From Pelagomonas calceolata (Eukaryota > Sar > Pelagophyceae > Pelagomonadales > Pelagomonadaceae), in assembly GCA_918797485.1 (NCBI GenBank), contig CAKKNE010000001.1, positions 4,650,001 to 4,714,000 on the forward strand: a stretch of DNA of 64,000 nucleotides. The letters are read 5' to 3'. The number at the start of each line of letters is the position of its first letter. Position 1 is the first letter of the stretch. Below, one piece after another: positions 56,120-64,000 of the stretch. The position numbers and the translations under genes were made by a program. The notes under the pieces were generated by a model that worked only from the letters and a program-made list of their open reading frames with translations, was not told where the DNA came from and searched no databases.

Positions 56120-57937
56120 TCAGCCGCAGCCGCCGCAGCCGCCGCCGCCGCTGCACGAGTGGTTCTGGGAAGCGCGCTTCGCGGCCTCCAACTTGGCGTG
56201 GATAGCTTCTTTGTCGAAGCCCTTGTCGTAGAGTTCGCGCTTCTGGGGGTCGCCGAGGATGTCCAGTGCTTCGCCGAGCCGCTTGAAGACCTCGGCCTCG
56301 GCTTTCTGGACTTCTGGGGGAGCCGTCGCGTGCCGGTCCGGGTGGTGTAGGAGCGACTGCGCATGGTAGGCGCCCTTGATCTCGCGCTCCGACGACACCT
56401 GGCGGCAGTTTAAGAGAGCGTAGTAGTCGGGGCGCTTCGTCCGCCGCAGGTCGAAATCGGCCTGCTCGAAGGCATGCTTCACTCTAACATCCGACCCGCC
56501 CCAGCTCTCGTCGATGATGTCCTTCAGATGTTTTCGCGCCTCTGCGTGGCGACCGAGAGCGCGAAGCGCATTCGCCCGGCACAAGTGCGCGTCCACCAGA
56601 TCGTCGACGACGTACAACGCCGCCGCGCAGTCCTTGAGCGCGGCGTCGGCGTCGCCCGTGCGCAGTCGGCACGTCCCGCGCTCGGCGCGGCAGCGAGCGT
56701 ACAGTGGCGACCGCGCGGCCAGCACGGCGAGCGCGGGGAAGCCGTCCAATGCGGCCCCGGCACCTGCCAGATCGTCCGCGAGCAGCCTATCATAAGCGGC
56801 CGCTGCGTCGGCGAACGACCGCTTCGTCGCGAGGTCCCGCGCTTCTTTGCGCCTCTTCACCACCCTCAACGCCGCCCGCAGCGTCGCCTTCGGCGCGGCG
56901 CCGTCCGGATCGAGTCTTAACGCTTCCCGCAGGATCTCGACCGCCTGCGAGCCCTCGTCGCTGAGCAAGGTGGCGGCCCCGCGCACGACGAGTGCGGCTG
57001 GCCGCCAGCGCGCCGCGTCGGCGCGCCGCAGCACCTGGAGGCACAGCCGCAGGCACCGGTCGATCTTGCCGAGGCCGAGCTCCGCCGCCGCGGCGCCTAG
57101 AACGACCGGCGCCGACTCGGCGTCGCGGAGCGCGCCGGCGAAGGACGCCCGCGCATGCATGAGGTCGCCGTCGGCGAATGCTCGTCGCCCATCAGCGACG
57201 GCGGTGGCGACCCTGTCGACGCGGCGCGCCTCGTCGCCGACGGCCTGGCCGCCGCCGTTCGTCGCCGCGAAGTCACGAAGGCCGCGCTGCGCGTCCTCCG
57301 TGCGGCCCAGCTCGAGCAAGGCTCGCGCGCGCCGCGTCGCCGCGTTCGCGAGCGCGGGGTCCCGCCGCAGCGCCTGGTCGCAGTCCTGGACGCATTCTTC
57401 ATACCTATGCGCCATGAGGCGGCAGGCGGCGCGGTTCGCGAAGGCCTGGGCCCGCTCCGGCGCCACGGCGGCCGCCTTCGAGTAGAGCTCGGCGGCCTGG
57501 TCGTAAGCCCTTGCCCGGTACCGCTCGTCGCCTTCGCGCTTGAGGGCGTCGTAGACGTCGCCCTGCGACATGCCTTTCTGAAGGTGCGAGTCTGAGTTCG
57601 TGAGGTGTCCCTGGAGACTCCCGAGGTCCCCCGTCCAGGCGCAGCCCTGCTTGTGGAGGGGGCACCGCGTCTGTACCTTGGCGTAGCAGCGGAAGGCGAG
57701 CGGGTTCGCCTCCGAGAGTTTTGCGGCCGATGAACAATCGGACGCACGACACGTGGGACACAGGGCGTTCTGCTGCCGGTCGAGGCACCTGGCTACATAC
57801 TCTCCAATACAAAATTCGCAGAAGACGTGGCTGCACGCCAACGTCACGGGGCTCTCGCTCAGGTCTTGACAGATAGCGCACGAGAAGTGCGACGCGTGGT
57901 GCTCGTCGCTGAGGAGGTTGTCCTTGTTGATGCCCAT
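56120..57937 (-). CDS. RING - TRAF-finger - TPR - J-domain protein
   Basis: 605 residues, single exon, ATG at 57937. RING at ~20-65 (CAICQDL, CSHVFCEFC, CPTC); TRAF-like finger at ~88-115 (CPLHKQGCAWTGDLGSLQGH); TPR repeats from ~130 (YDALKREGDERYRARAYDQAAELYSKA, RAQAFANRAACRLMAHRYEECVQDCDQAL) through ~490; J domain at ~515-580 with YYALLNCRQVSSEREIKGAYHAQSLLHHPDRH including the HPD triad and FKRLGEALDILGDPQKRELYD. The tail is a cysteine/glycine run (CSGGGGCGGCG). The TPR-J half matches DNAJC7-type co-chaperones; the RING adds predicted E3 ligase activity, like a CHIP with a J domain. Confidence 0.88.
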   Translation of the reverse strand: MGINKDNLLSDEHHASHFSCAICQDLSESPVTLACSHVFCEFCIGEYVARCLDRQQNALCPTCRASDCSSAAKLSEANPLAFRCYAKVQTRCPLHKQGCAWTGDLGSLQGHLTNSDSHLQKGMSQGDVYDALKREGDERYRARAYDQAAELYSKAAAVAPERAQAFANRAACRLMAHRYEECVQDCDQALRRDPALANAATRRARALLELGRTEDAQRGLRDFAATNGGGQAVGDEARRVDRVATAVADGRRAFADGDLMHARASFAGALRDAESAPVVLGAAAAELGLGKIDRCLRLCLQVLRRADAARWRPAALVVRGAATLLSDEGSQAVEILREALRLDPDGAAPKATLRAALRVVKRRKEARDLATKRSFADAAAAYDRLLADDLAGAGAALDGFPALAVLAARSPLYARCRAERGTCRLRTGDADAALKDCAAALYVVDDLVDAHLCRANALRALGRHAEARKHLKDIIDESWGGSDVRVKHAFEQADFDLRRTKRPDYYALLNCRQVSSEREIKGAYHAQSLLHHPDRHATAPPEVQKAEAEVFKRLGEALDILGDPQKRELYDKGFDKEAIHAKLEAAKRASQNHSCSGGGGCGGCG

Positions 57938-58378
57938 CGTTACTTAACGGGCGCGTCGACGTCTACCCCGCTCAGACTGCCTCCACGCAAGGGGTGTGTT
58001 TAGGCTGCTCCTGGCTCTCAGGAGGAAATGAATGGGCTTCGAGCGTTGAAATTGAGGTTTAGTTAATCACTTTATCAGGGACTAGCCCGCAGCGGCGGAT
58101 TAATACGCTCTTTTTGGGTCTCATCCACGCATGCGGAGCTAGCGGCCGGTAAGACACTAGCATTGAAGCAGAGCTTGGACCAAAACGCCCTTAAGCGCGG
58201 CATCTACCAGCCATTAGTGGTTGCTGCGGTGCCTCTACGCCACCAGTATAGCTGCAGAACGACCACGCAAGTTTCGGCTGGCGAATCGCGGTCAAACCGG
58301 ACCTACAAGCACTTGACGCCTCAGTGCCTGTGCAAGAGCTCTCACGCGACGTACAAGAGCTGCTCACGCGACGTCAAC
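57938..58378. other. Divergent spacer between RING/J gene and PAM68 gene
   Basis: 441 bp. The PAM68 frame is open upstream to 58163 without targeting character. No repeat or RNA gene recognised. Confidence 0.4.
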
Positions 58379-59047
58379 ATGACCCTCCGCGGCGTGCTCA
58401 CGCTGCTGCTCTGCGCCCACGCTGCGGCACTCGTAACACCACCGCGACGACGACAACACACGCTCTGTCAAGCGAAGAAGAAGGAAAAGAAGGGCTTTGA
58501 CTACAAGCCTCCGCCCAAGCCGCCGGCGAAAAAGGCCCTCACCGACGACGTCGGTGTGGCGGCCGCGACGACGCCCGAGGGCAACTCACAACTTTTGCAG
58601 ACCTTGCTGGCGGAAGAAAAGGACCGCGCCCAAGTGCAAACGGAAGCCATGGAGGATTTGAAGGAGCGCGACGCCTACGTCGCCGAAAAGGGAGTGGAAG
58701 CCGCAAGGGTGCCCGACGCCGTCGCCAATAGGATGATCCTGCGCATGGCGACGTTCGGGGGCGTCCCCGTGTTCCTGGGCATCGGCGTGTTTGTGTGGTT
58801 CTACTTCCAGGCGACAAATGAGGACAACGTCTTCCAGCCGACGGCGGTCGCGGCCGCGACGACCGTGCCCTGGGTGCTGGGGTTGTTGGGGATCGGCTTC
58901 GGCGCTTTGTCGGCGTCCTGGGACGAGGAGGACGAGGGCTCGGCGCTCGGCGTCGACGAGATCAAGCTGAACGTGGGGAGACTGGTGGACGGCGTCCAGC
59001 GCTCGGCGAAGGACGAGCTGATGCGCGAGAAGATGGATAAGGAGTAG
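58379..59047 (+). CDS. PAM68-like photosystem II assembly factor, plastid-targeted
   Basis: 222 residues from the ATG at 58379. A signal peptide (MTLRGVLTLLLCAHAAALVTPP) followed by a basic stretch (RRRQHTLCQAKKKEKK) is the bipartite presequence of secondary plastids. The mature part has VPDAVANRMILRMATFGGVPVF, two transmembrane helices (FLGIGVFVWFYF, VPWVLGLLGIGFGAL) and LSASWDEEDEGSALG, the PAM68 signature. Known PAM68 promotes chlorophyll insertion into PSII intermediates in the thylakoid membrane. The upstream ATG-less extension was not used because the signal sequence starts here. Confidence 0.85.
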   Translation: MTLRGVLTLLLCAHAAALVTPPRRRQHTLCQAKKKEKKGFDYKPPPKPPAKKALTDDVGVAAATTPEGNSQLLQTLLAEEKDRAQVQTEAMEDLKERDAYVAEKGVEAARVPDAVANRMILRMATFGGVPVFLGIGVFVWFYFQATNEDNVFQPTAVAAATTVPWVLGLLGIGFGALSASWDEEDEGSALGVDEIKLNVGRLVDGVQRSAKDELMREKMDKE

Positions 59048-59116
59048 TTTTTCCTGGTCTGAAACCTAGCTCGCAGACGCCGTCGACGCGGAGCATCAAA
59101 ATTCATTTCTACAACC

Positions 59117-60184
59117 TTACCCGAACTCGACGTCCACCTCCCTTCGTTTCTCCAGCAGGTTCTGGAGGTAGAACTCGCCCGCCTTGTAGGAGGACCGGAC
59201 CATCGGCCCCGACGCGCAGTACTCGAACCCGAATTCCGAGACGGCCTCCTCGCGCAGCTCCTCGAAGACGTCGGGGTGTACATATTCCACCACGGATAAA
59301 TGCTTTTCCGTGGGTCTGAGGTACTGGCCGAAGGTCACGACGTCCACCCCATTAGCGCGCAGATCGGCCATGGTCCTTCGTAGTTCATCGCGCGTCTCGC
59401 CCAGACCCAACATCAATGAAGTTTTGGTCAGAATCGGTGAAGGCGCATCGACCGAGGCGGCCTTGGCCCGCCGCAACTGCATCAAACTTTGAGCGTAATT
59501 CGCGCGCGGGTCGCGGACCCGCGCTTGCAATCGCTCGACCGTTTCCACATTATGAGCGTAGACGTCCAAGCCGCACGTCGCTAGCGTGGTACAAGGTTCA
59601 TAGGCGCCCGCGAAGTCCGAAACCAAACACTCTACCAGTATAGATGGTTGTAATTCTTTGAGCAAATTCACAGTTTTGGCAAAATGACCAGCACCACCAT
59701 CATCAAGGTCGTCGCGGTCTACACTGGTAAGGACGATGTAGTCGACGCCCCAGGAGGCGACAGCCAAAGCGGCTTCCAAAGGCTCGTCGGCCGACGGCGG
59801 CGGCGGCGCCGTGTCGGTCTTGACGTTGCAGAACCTACACCCGCGCGTGCACGCCTCGCCCAGCAACATGATCGTCGCCGTGCCGCCCTCCCAGCACTCG
59901 CCCGCGTTCGGGCAGGCCGCCTCGTCGCACACAGTATTAAGCTTCCCGGCGTCGATGGACTTCCGTAATTCAGCGTAGCGGCTGCCGGGGCCGCCCGGGG
60001 CTTTTGCTTTGAACCAGCTCGGTCTTGTGTCGGGCATGGGCGCGAGGACGCTTGGCGTCCGGGGTGTTTTGAGGTGTAGCGTCTTCGCCTTCGGTGTTGT
60101 TGGGCGCACGCCCTCGAGGACGCCCGCGGCGCATCGCAGCAGGAGGACGAGTGGTACGCGTCGTCGTCGTCGGTGCGGCGGCAT
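59117..60184 (-). CDS. lipA: Lipoyl synthase, probably organellar
   Basis: 355 residues from an ATG at 60184. Auxiliary cluster cysteines [12 protein letters not shown] (~residue 85), radical SAM triad CTRGCRFC (~115), [43 protein letters not shown] and the terminal RSSYKAGE serine motif identify lipoyl synthase. It inserts two sulfurs into octanoyl groups on lipoyl proteins using its auxiliary Fe-S cluster. The leader [25 protein letters not shown] has a hydrophobic core after arginines and fits a plastid-type signal peptide better than a mitochondrial one; the location is therefore uncertain. Single exon. Confidence 0.95.
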   Translation of the reverse strand: MPPHRRRRRVPLVLLLRCAAGVLEGVRPTTPKAKTLHLKTPRTPSVLAPMPDTRPSWFKAKAPGGPGSRYAELRKSIDAGKLNTVCDEAACPNAGECWEGGTATIMLLGEACTRGCRFCNVKTDTAPPPPSADEPLEAALAVASWGVDYIVLTSVDRDDLDDGGAGHFAKTVNLLKELQPSILVECLVSDFAGAYEPCTTLATCGLDVYAHNVETVERLQARVRDPRANYAQSLMQLRRAKAASVDAPSPILTKTSLMLGLGETRDELRRTMADLRANGVDVVTFGQYLRPTEKHLSVVEYVHPDVFEELREEAVSEFGFEYCASGPMVRSSYKAGEFYLQNLLEKRREVDVEFG

Positions 60185-60472
60185 ATTTTACCGCGGCCGG
60201 CGTCCCCGCGCGCGGCGCTGCTGATGCAGCGCACCTCCCTCAACTCCTGTAGAGAAGAGCAGGCTCCCGGCAAAGCGCTACCGCCTCTCGCACTCGATAA
60301 ATGAGTTGAGAATGGCTTCTGCCCTGATAAATGGCTGCGCAGTGGGCGTTTTGAGCACCACTTCAAGGCCGAGGCTGGAGCTACCTAGACTCATAGACCT
60401 ACTAGAGCCGTCGACGCGCCCCGCACGGATCGGCGACTAGAAATACGTTACCGGGCGACCGACAGACGAACC

Positions 60473-61114
60473 TCACGACAGCGATGCTTTCTTGATGTAC
60501 GACAGCCGCGGGAACGCCTCCTGCAAGTACGCGTTGCCCTGGGACGTGATCTTGCCCTGGTTCGGCTTCTCGCCGTACTCCGCGTTGAGCTTCAACGCCA
60601 CATCTAAGCCAGAAGTGACCTCGCCGATGGGCGAGAAGCCCTGCCGGTCGAGGAAGCCGTTGTCGCCGAAGTTGATGAACATTTGACTCGTGCGCGTGTT
60701 CGGGCCCGCCGTCGCAAAAACTAAAGTGCCCTTCTTGTTGCTGACCTTGACGGGGTCGTCTTTTAAGTTGGCGGCCTTGTACTTTTTATTTAGGGCCGGG
60801 TCTCCGCTCAGGCCGAACTGCACGATGAAGCCGGGCACGACTCTAAAGAATCTCGCTTCGTCGTAGAAGCCCACATTGATCAACTCCTTGAAGCGCTCGA
60901 CGCCAATGGGCGCCCACTCGGGCTTCAATTCTATCGTTATGGTCCCTTCGGTCGTTTCCAGGGTGGCGGTGTCGCCCTTGGCGGCTTGTGCTGGCAGCGT
61001 GGTTGCTAACGCGGCACCGGCCGACGCCTGCAGGACGTTCTTGCGCGTCGGTAAAGAGAGGCAGGCCACGCCGAGCAGGCACGAGGCAGCGACCGTGAGA
61101 GCTATTGTGCGCAT
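60473..61114 (-). CDS. Cyclophilin-type peptidyl-prolyl isomerase, thylakoid-lumen type
   Basis: 213 residues from the ATG at 61114, which starts a signal peptide ([20 protein letters not shown]). It is followed by a transit segment and a second hydrophobic stretch ending in a typical lumenal cleavage site ([18 protein letters not shown]). The domain shows [49 protein letters not shown], and [13 protein letters not shown], where cyclophilins have F-x-R, Q-x2-G and SQF-x-I. The active-site Arg (FFRVV) is present. Role: cis-trans isomerisation of proline peptides; a lumen location is inferred from the tripartite leader. An upstream GTG at 61219 extends the frame but would bury the signal. Confidence 0.87.
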   Translation of the reverse strand: MRTIALTVAASCLLGVACLSLPTRKNVLQASAGAALATTLPAQAAKGDTATLETTEGTITIELKPEWAPIGVERFKELINVGFYDEARFFRVVPGFIVQFGLSGDPALNKKYKAANLKDDPVKVSNKKGTLVFATAGPNTRTSQMFINFGDNGFLDRQGFSPIGEVTSGLDVALKLNAEYGEKPNQGKITSQGNAYLQEAFPRLSYIKKASLS

Positions 61115-61482
61115 CCTCTTTTGGGCGTCGCCGCGGCGGATAGGAGGCGCAATGGTGGTGAGCGCTGCGAGAGCGCTTCTTATCACTTGCCGGTCGTGCG
61201 GTAGAGTGCTATGCGGCACCCCTGCGATTGCCAGAGCATGCAGCGAGCTAGAGATGCATGGCCTCTAGCTTTTTTTACGCATACGTAGCGCTGCATACAG
61301 TCACAGTTGTGACCGGTTCTGCCACTCTACGGATCGCTTGGACCATCCCAACAACGGGCACAGCGGCGCGCGAACGCTAAACGCCGCCAGCTCTCCCACA
61401 ACACAAGTGCTCTCATTACTGCACACGCATCACAGCGGCGTAAAAAGACAGCGGCTCCCGTTCACAACCAGCTACTGGACCG
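61115..61482. other. Divergent spacer
   Basis: 368 bp between the cyclophilin and gamma-glutamyl hydrolase starts. A T7 run lies near 61268. No tRNA or other gene could be built around it. Confidence 0.4.
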
Positions 61483-62454
61483 ATGCGCATCATTCTGGTC
61501 ATCGCTGCGGGCGCGGCCGCCGTCGCCGTCGAGAAGCGCCGAGGCCGGGTGTCGTCGCCGCCGCTGCCACCGCAAAAGGTGCCCGTCATCGGCATCCTGG
61601 CGCAGCCCTCGACGCGCACGCCCTTCAAGCAGTACGTCGCGTCGTCCTACGTGAAGTGGGTCGAGATGGCTGGTGGTGTTGCGGTCCCGCTGAGTTATGT
61701 AGCATCCAATACAACCACCCTCAACCTATTGAAGCAGCTCGACGGCGTGCTCCTCCCGGGCGGCTCGAACCCGCCCCTGCCCGACGCCGCGCGCGTTTCC
61801 GTAGAATACGCGCTCGAAGCGGCGACGCGGAACGAGTCGTTTCCCGTCTGGGGGACGTGCCTCGGCTTTGAATGGTTGGTTGAGATTCTCGCGCCGGGGG
61901 CGTTGCAGACGGGGTTCGATGCGGAGAATATCAGCATGGCCCTGGAGTTAACGTCCAAGGCGGTGGCTTCATATCTGTTGGGCGGCGCGTATCAATCTAA
62001 GTTGAGGAGCGACCTCGCCACGCAGCCCCTGGCGATGAATAACCACTACCGGGGCATCGAACCGGCGCGCTTCGCGGCTGATCGTCGGTTAGCTTCGTTT
62101 GACGTTGTGTCGACGAACAAAGACCGGCAAGGGAGACCCTTCGTCTCGACCATTGAAAGCTCCCAAAATTTGTACGCCGTGCAGTGGCACCCCGAGAAAA
62201 ACGCCTTCGAGAACGCCCTGGCCGGGGACGGGACGCCGTTCGAAGGTATTAATCATGCGCCGGAAGCTGTCGCGGCGACGTTCGCTTTGGCGCAGTCCTT
62301 CGTGGGCCGGGCGCGCGCGTCGCGCCATCATTTTGTGGCGCGGGACGCGTGGCGCTTCGAGAATTGTGTTGTTGGTGAGAAGCACCGGCCGGACTTCGTC
62401 GGGGCCTACGACCTGCCGCTCGCTTGGGATGGGGGGGCGGCGCCTTGTGTATAG
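61483..62454 (+). CDS. GGH: Gamma-glutamyl hydrolase (peptidase family C26)
   Basis: 323 residues, ATG at 61483. Signal peptide MRIILVIAAGAAAVAV. The class I glutamine amidotransferase-like fold starts at VPVIGILAQPST, with DGVLLPGGSNPP, the nucleophile elbow PVWGTCLGFEWL (Cys near residue 126) and the catalytic His in LYAVQWHPEKNAFE (near 234). NNHYRGIEPARF lies between. Known enzyme: removes gamma-linked glutamates from folylpolyglutamates in vacuole or lysosome. Length and order fit the family. Single exon; convergent with the ankyrin gene, only 7 bp between stop codons. Confidence 0.93.
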   Translation: MRIILVIAAGAAAVAVEKRRGRVSSPPLPPQKVPVIGILAQPSTRTPFKQYVASSYVKWVEMAGGVAVPLSYVASNTTTLNLLKQLDGVLLPGGSNPPLPDAARVSVEYALEAATRNESFPVWGTCLGFEWLVEILAPGALQTGFDAENISMALELTSKAVASYLLGGAYQSKLRSDLATQPLAMNNHYRGIEPARFAADRRLASFDVVSTNKDRQGRPFVSTIESSQNLYAVQWHPEKNAFENALAGDGTPFEGINHAPEAVAATFALAQSFVGRARASRHHFVARDAWRFENCVVGEKHRPDFVGAYDLPLAWDGGAAPCV

Positions 62455-62461
62455 ATGTGTC

Positions 62462-63235
62462 TTACTTAGTCGCTCGCCAATAGGAGAGGATCTTCCAGAC
62501 GATGCCGTTGTCCCCCTGGCGGACGATGAAGTAGAGGGCTTGGCTCGACGCGGAAGCTTGGCTCCGGCGTCGTGCGCAAGGAAGCTTGGCGCGACCGCGC
62601 GTGACGAGGGAGCGGAGCCTCAACACCATTCGGTGCGGCGCGATGCAATGCGCCTTCCACGAGCCGTGCCTGCGCACGCTCGCGACCATGTCACTCATCG
62701 CAACAAAGTGCTCGTTCCTAGAGCCATACCCGTGTGTCTGTAGTAAAGCATCAAACGAATCATTGTTCCGGACAGAATCCAACGTTGCGCCCGCTCTAAG
62801 TAGTATCTCCAAGATCTTGACGTGGCACGGTTGAGCAGGAAATGCCCAAAACATCCTAGCGAGCGCTCTATGGCCATCATGATCTCCGGCATTTACGTTC
62901 GCGCCTGCAGAGACGAGCAGAGAAACAAATTCTGGGGCGAGCGCTCCTCGAGAGCCACAAGCAAAATGCAGTGCGGTGGCTCCCGACCACCTACTCACCA
63001 CGTCGAGGGCGGCTCCTCGGGAAAGTAGGTAGCGGGCAATCTCGAGATGACCCTCAGTGAAGAGGTGGCCACCATCTGTGCCAGTTCTCGCGATCCACAA
63101 GAGAAGCGGCCAGCCGTCGTCGTCGACGTCGTTTACGGAGCGCGGAGCCGACTCGCTTCCACCGGTTAGCCAAGTCTTGACCCGTTCGAAATCTCCTTCG
63201 GAGGCGGCCCGTCCAATTGCCTGAGGTAGCGCCAT
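62462..63235 (-). CDS. Ankyrin-repeat protein with conserved C-terminal tail
   Basis: 257 residues, ATG at 63235. Ankyrin repeats from ~5 to ~160 (AIGRAASEGDFERVKTWL, GHLEIARYLLSRGAAL, GATALHFACGSRGAL, FVSLLVSAGANVNAGDHDGH, KILEILLRAGATLD). The tail (NEHFVAMSDMVASVRR, LRLRSLVTRGRAK, IVWKILSYWRATK) aligns with the same region of the ankyrin protein at 3-1361, which has NEHFLACKALVKKAR, LRALAIKGRAK and VLSFWPPATRY. Function unknown; protein binding is inferred. Confidence 0.75.
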   Translation of the reverse strand: MALPQAIGRAASEGDFERVKTWLTGGSESAPRSVNDVDDDGWPLLLWIARTGTDGGHLFTEGHLEIARYLLSRGAALDVVSRWSGATALHFACGSRGALAPEFVSLLVSAGANVNAGDHDGHRALARMFWAFPAQPCHVKILEILLRAGATLDSVRNNDSFDALLQTHGYGSRNEHFVAMSDMVASVRRHGSWKAHCIAPHRMVLRLRSLVTRGRAKLPCARRRSQASASSQALYFIVRQGDNGIVWKILSYWRATK

Positions 63236-63583
63236 GCTGGCTGCCAGTGGCTCTGTGTAGCAGACGACGCCGCGGAGCGCAGTCTAGGCCGCGCGCGCGC
63301 CGCGACCCAAAACAGGTTTCCTCGGCGTTTTTGGTGCTGTATGTTTACGGCCTCAGCCGCGTGCTACGCCGCGTCAAACAACGTCAAACGACGCTCTACC
63401 GAAGCGCGCCCCGACGCCGCGACAATAAATACGTCAAGGTGGACTATCCACCACTGGACCACTGGACCACCAGTGCGAGAAACCCTGATAGAATAGCTGT
63501 TAAGCGGCCACCGGACGCCGGACGGGTTCGCATACACGCACGCTAGATCAGTCAATTTCAATTGCTCCTGATCGCGCGAAACC
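63236..63583. other. Divergent spacer
   Basis: 348 bp between the ankyrin gene and the next start. Nothing recognised beyond likely promoters. Confidence 0.4.
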
Positions 63584-64000
63584 ATGGCCGCCTCGCGAGT
63601 GGAATCCCTGGCCATGAAAACATTCTCGGAGACGGGTTCGCCGCAAACGCAAACGGGCTCGCCGCCGACGCGGCAACGGCGGGCCTCGGCGCCCGCGCCG
63701 CCGCCGCCTCCGGCGCCGCCGCCGCCGCGCCGCGAGTCGGACCTGCCTCCGCCGCCGCCGCCGAGCGACTGCGGGCTCTTGTCCCCCGCGGCCAGCGACG
63801 AGCCCTACCCCCCCATGTCATGGGAGGAGGCGCACGCCCTCATCTCGGAGCCGCCATTGTCGCCCCCGGGCTCGCGGCCCTCCTCCTACGAGGAACCGAG
63901 TTTCCTCGGCCGCGTTTTCGCGTCCTGTTGCGCCGTGGACCCCGACCGGAGGGCGCGCAAGGCCGAGCGGTCCGACGAGCTCCAGCTGGAACGGGCGCGT
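63584..64000 (+). CDS. Proline-rich protein, 3' end beyond window
   Basis: ATG at 63584 opens a frame that continues to the last base (139 codons) without a stop. The N-terminus is Ser/Thr-rich (ETGSPQTQTGSPPTRQRR), followed by long proline runs, then MSWEEAHALISEPPLSPPGS and a motif FLGRVFASCCAVDPDRR with two adjacent cysteines near residue 117. The proline runs could be ligands for SH3/WW/profilin-type domains. No family recognised; the C-terminal domain lies outside the window. Confidence 0.55.
   Translation, partial: MAASRVESLAMKTFSETGSPQTQTGSPPTRQRRASAPAPPPPPAPPPPRRESDLPPPPPPSDCGLLSPAASDEPYPPMSWEEAHALISEPPLSPPGSRPSSYEEPSFLGRVFASCCAVDPDRRARKAERSDELQLERAR

Noticed and set aside
1-64000. 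CRISPR arrays, bacterial operons, origins or riboswitches
   Set aside because: Spliceosomal introns, organelle presequences, Pol III tRNA terminators and the gene families all indicate a eukaryotic nuclear genome; no array of spaced identical repeats was seen.

Overview
The window is GC-rich, compactly packed nuclear DNA of a photosynthetic eukaryote with a secondary plastid. I infer a stramenopile close to the pelagophytes (Aureococcus-like). The reasons are plastid-type preproteins that begin with a signal peptide (PAM68-like factor, lumenal cyclophilin, probably lipoyl synthase and an M48 protease), a nuclear complex I subunit (NDUFS7), many ankyrin, MYND and RING proteins, very long single-exon genes, and short introns that look like introner elements. 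No search could be run, so the taxon is inference.

Layout. 1-11 kb: ankyrin protein cut by the window edge, DHX29/57-like DEAH helicase, a small CaaX-box protein, a membrane-anchored beta-lactamase-like hydrolase and a sphingolipid-type desaturase. 11-18.5 kb: a six-exon gene with two PhoD-like modules, a MYND/RING-CH/TPR gene and a two-exon unknown gene. 18.8 kb: permuted tRNA-Ser. 19-22 kb: Yju2/CWC16 splicing factor and a prolyl 4-hydroxylase. 22-26.3 kb: a DDE-transposase-like/OTU gene. 26.5-31.2 kb: a small coiled-coil ORF, NDUFS7, a gene-poor stretch and an ankyrin/J-domain gene. 31.3-36.6 kb: permuted tRNA-Leu, M48 protease, a basic unknown protein, an interrupted tRNA-Leu and a GT10-like glycosyltransferase. 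37-46 kb: a low-complexity coiled-coil protein, a 5'-truncated pyruvate kinase abutting a truncated TPR gene, a CRAL-TRIO membrane protein, a Canopy-like ER protein and a one-helix membrane protein. 46-58 kb: ferlin, an Atg22-like transporter and two neighbouring RING proteins (one with a ubiquitin-like tail, one with TPRs and a J domain). 58-64 kb: PAM68, lipoyl synthase, cyclophilin, gamma-glutamyl hydrolase, another ankyrin protein and the start of a proline-rich protein.

The two most striking signals are not protein families. First, three tRNA genes are rearranged. tRNA-Ser(AGA) and tRNA-Leu(CAG) have the 3' half upstream of the 5' half, with a poly-T terminator directly after the 5' half, and both carry extra 23-29 nt introns in the D arm, T arm and (Ser) anticodon stem. 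tRNA-Leu(AAG) is in normal order but has a 25 nt D-arm intron. In all three, removing these pieces restores a canonical cloverleaf. Second, many spliceosomal introns carry DNA-transposon marks: an 8 bp target duplication whose first GT serves as the 5' splice site, an element end that supplies the 3' AG, in one case perfect 14 bp terminal inverted repeats, and a recurrent internal CCATCGACGCG motif.
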